From NCBI GenBank assembly GCA_026874595.1, contig CM049311.1, positions 32,569,176-32,633,175 on the forward strand: 64,000 nucleotides of DNA. Reading direction: 5' to 3'. The translations under genes were made by a program, and so were the position numbers. Numbering within the stretch: the first letter of the stretch is position 1; every line of letters starts with the position of its first letter. The notes under the pieces were generated by a model. It saw only the letters and a program-made list of their open reading frames with translations, did not search any database and was not told the origin of the DNA. This DNA is from Sipunculus nudus (Eukaryota > Annelida > Sipuncula > Golfingiida > Sipunculidae). Positions 61,701-64,000 of this stretch are shown here, piece by piece.

Positions 61701-62379
61701 GCACGATCTCCAAAAATTAGATGTTTGTTATTGCAAGAATTGCGTGATTTCTTCAGTTCTGTAACGATCATGACAGGGTATTAGAAGCAGGTCAGTTTCT
61801 GACAAATCATCCTGTATACCGGCCACAACTGATCAGGACACGCATAAAATTAAAGCAACTGCGTATACCGTCTATTTTTGGTAGTGTTTCTTTTTAACTG
61901 CCTTCCTTTACGTAAATTTTATAAACGACCTGTAAAATAAACTCAATTAATTCTTTGATTATAGGCTGGCATTCCCGATCGGGAATTCAATGAAAAATAC
62001 AGCATTCCCTCCGTGAATATTGCCCTCCTCGGGAATGCGGGAATGCAATAAATCGAGGCCTGATATATATATATATATATAACGATCGTCGGGTCAGCGC
62101 CTTTTGGGTCAGCTCAACTTCGTGAAAGGTACATTTTAATAAATATTGGACCGATAAGCCTACATTGCGTCGTGACACTGGTTGAATGATTAATGAAAAA
62201 ATGTCATTGTACAAGCCATCATAGCAATCCCATCTCCAAGGAAGTCACCGTGTTTTTCTGTGCTTCTCACGACTTAGCTGCAAATTATAAATGACACGAT
62301 ACCTGTATGCGATAAAGCGTTGTTATAGATAACATTTTTTTGTCCCCTTATCGAGATCCTCAGCTCGATTTTCGATAAG

Positions 62380-62620
62380 ACTGAAACCGCCACTCTGACC
62401 TCTCTCGGTGACTTTCTTGTGTCAGACAGCAAAAAATCTACCGTCGATTAAGTGACCTTTTGTTGAAAAGAAGGTCGCGCTAGAGAGGAGACGAGATGAG
62501 ACAGTCCTGAGCAATCCTGGCCATATAAAAAAGTAATATTTCAGGACTGGTCCTGTGTAGTCCGGTCCGATCCGTTTGAGTTCGGTCTTTTTGCGGGGGT
62601 TTCAGGACCAGCCAAGGAGA
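62380..62620. other. Unassigned block with GGTCC/AGTCC repeats
   Basis: Repeated CAGTCCTGAG, AATCCTGG, GGACTGGTCCTG, AGTCCGGTCCGATCC. Probably a repeat fragment; no coding evidence. Confidence 0.35.
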
Positions 62621-62989
62621 GTTTATCATTGACCAATGACATTAGTTATATAAATCATATGATAGGCATAAAATTTGAAGACGTGGGTCACACATGGAGA
62701 CTGGAGGCCTCTTTAGCTATATATAGAAATATTTGCTAAAAAAAGTTGACTGTTGCTCACCTTATCTTATTCAGCCTAAAGGATTCACGTGTTATTGCTG
62801 TTCAATATAACATTAACAAATTGGTTTTAAAAATGTTGACCCTAGTAAATTGTCTGACATGAAGATCCGTATTCATAATGAAACAGTCAATCCACTCCCA
62901 TCCAAGGTCGACTTGCCATCGGACGATTGTTGGCTGCCCAAGGTTCCGTTTTTTGCCGTTTGTTTCTCTGATGGGATAAGATTCCCTGC

Positions 62990-63105
62990 ACGTGTATACA
63001 TAATCGTTTTAATCGATTATGCACAAAGCAATTGATTTAATCGATTTTTAAATAAAACTACCAATCAATGATTTAATCGATTAATCGTCACATCACTATT
63101 ACAAA
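62990..63105 (-). mobile_element. Terminal part of a hAT-type element (ATCGATTAAT family)
   Basis: Read on the minus strand it begins TAGTGATGTGACGATTAATC and continues with repeated ATCGATTAAA. TAGTGATG/TAGGGATG followed by CGATTAATCGATTAA is a common hAT-element terminus in animals (general knowledge). The other end was not located. Confidence 0.45.
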
Positions 63106-64000
63106 ATACCATTGATATTGTTGGTTCCTGATGGTTACTCATGTAGGGACATACCTGATGTGTCAGAAAATTAGAAAGAGTAAAAAAAGTAGTTAAAAAT
63201 AAAATTCATATATACTCCAAATTATTAATTACCTTATTCGGCCTTAAATTTTATATGCAGCTATTTGGAAATGACTCCGCTGGTAGTCACACAAACAGTT
63301 AAACTGCATGTGCTGCCGCCTATGGAGGAAAGCGGTACTAAGTAGGCGACAGGCTAACGGTGCATTCATGACAGGTGCTTATGACCCTGGATTCTTCATA
63401 AATGCATGTCGCCATGTCCTCGGGTCCTAGGTTCAGACATTTCAGTGATGGTGTAGTACTGGGCAAAGATAAGGCACATTGTAAATTATTGCATGTTCTA
63501 AATAAATTGTTTGCAGTTTACTTGTTTGCTGTGACGTAGATTTGCTGAAATGGAATATGACTCGACATAGTTGTCATGTAGATGACATGTTAAGAACATG
63601 TATACCAATAAAAATTATATATAACGACTTTGTTCGGGGCAGTTGTATGGCCAACTATTTTCCCTGCACTGTTCTGTCAGAAAATATATATTGTAATCTG
63701 TAGACAGTGAATATACGCTGGATACAAGACCACAAATCTAAAACAATATACTTTTCAGTTCCTGATAGAACTTTCACCGGTCGCCATCGACGTAGGCTTC
63801 TGTTTTGACATTAAAGCATGAAAAATAAACATATAACAAAATTTTTATTTTGTCCCCTGCTACTAGCCCCAGAAATGAAAAAAATTGCGATCAAATCATC
63901 CGGCCCTACTTTTCTTTCCATTGTCCACAAAAATATGAGCATTTACTAATTATCATTGATACACGCCCCTATCTGGACGCTTTATGCGGGGTGTTTAATA
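63106..64000. other. Unassigned right edge
   Basis: A+T-rich sequence without recognised exons, repeats or RNA genes. Confidence 0.4.

Larger units (their letters stand above)
58932..62062. mobile_element. 3.1-kb hAT-like element with GCATTCC subterminal repeats
   Basis: The left end CAGGGGTCGAAAT and right end AAATCGAGGCCTG form an imperfect inverted pair (about 10/13) of the CAG-G type known for hAT elements. Subterminal repeats GCATTCCC and GGAATGC occur several times at both ends (58970-59030; 61970-62050), as expected for transposase-binding motifs. Both ends abut (TA)n, so an 8-bp duplication cannot be distinguished from the microsatellite. No transposase frame was found; nested repeats fill the interior. 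Confidence 0.65.

Overview
This is eukaryotic nuclear DNA, most likely from a mollusc and probably a bivalve. It is A+T-rich, its genes are split by GT-AG introns, it holds many (TA)n microsatellites and tRNA-derived SINEs, and it is dense in decayed DNA transposons and retroelements. There are no bacterial operons. The organism assignment is an inference from gene family and repeat style, not from a database match.

Left part (about 1-10 kb, minus strand): one real gene, the 5' portion of a secreted VWDE-like protein (von Willebrand factor D and EGF domain protein). I could chain 12 coding exons with matching phases (about 769 codons). In order they give a signal peptide, TSP1-EGF-TSP1-EGF, a D8C-type cysteine domain, a VWDE middle region and a VWD domain. 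The gene runs off the left edge, so the C-terminus is missing. One intron appears to be GC-AG. Intron 1 contains a 1.9-kb foldback element with tandem A-tract arrays in opposite orientation.

Middle part (about 10-53 kb): a triplicated segment. Unit 1 is 13868-24612, unit 2 is 24613-41427 and unit 3 is 41428 to about 52350. Unit 2 is longer because a 5,851-bp transposon with an 8-bp target duplication and long iterated inverted repeats sits at 33461-39311; the empty site is preserved in units 1 and 3. Each unit carries the same old cargo: a tandem dispersed repeat, a SINE plus (TA)n, a GC-rich palindromic MITE, a LINE ORF2 fragment and a Ty3/gypsy-like gag-protease fragment. Across the region lie copies of a 64-nt signal-peptide first exon on the minus strand (10.3, 13.9, 23.4, 40.2 and 51.0 kb, two more truncated by the duplication breakpoint, and one degenerate). 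All end in phase 1. That phase is compatible with the D8C exon of the VWDE gene downstream, so they could be alternative first exons or orphaned gene starts.

Right part (about 53-64 kb): no convincing protein gene. It holds a roughly 315-bp satellite-like array, a complete SINE with target-site duplication, a hAT-like element (58932-62062) that contains an inverted-repeat palindrome with a promoter-like centre, and another hAT-type terminus near 63.1 kb.
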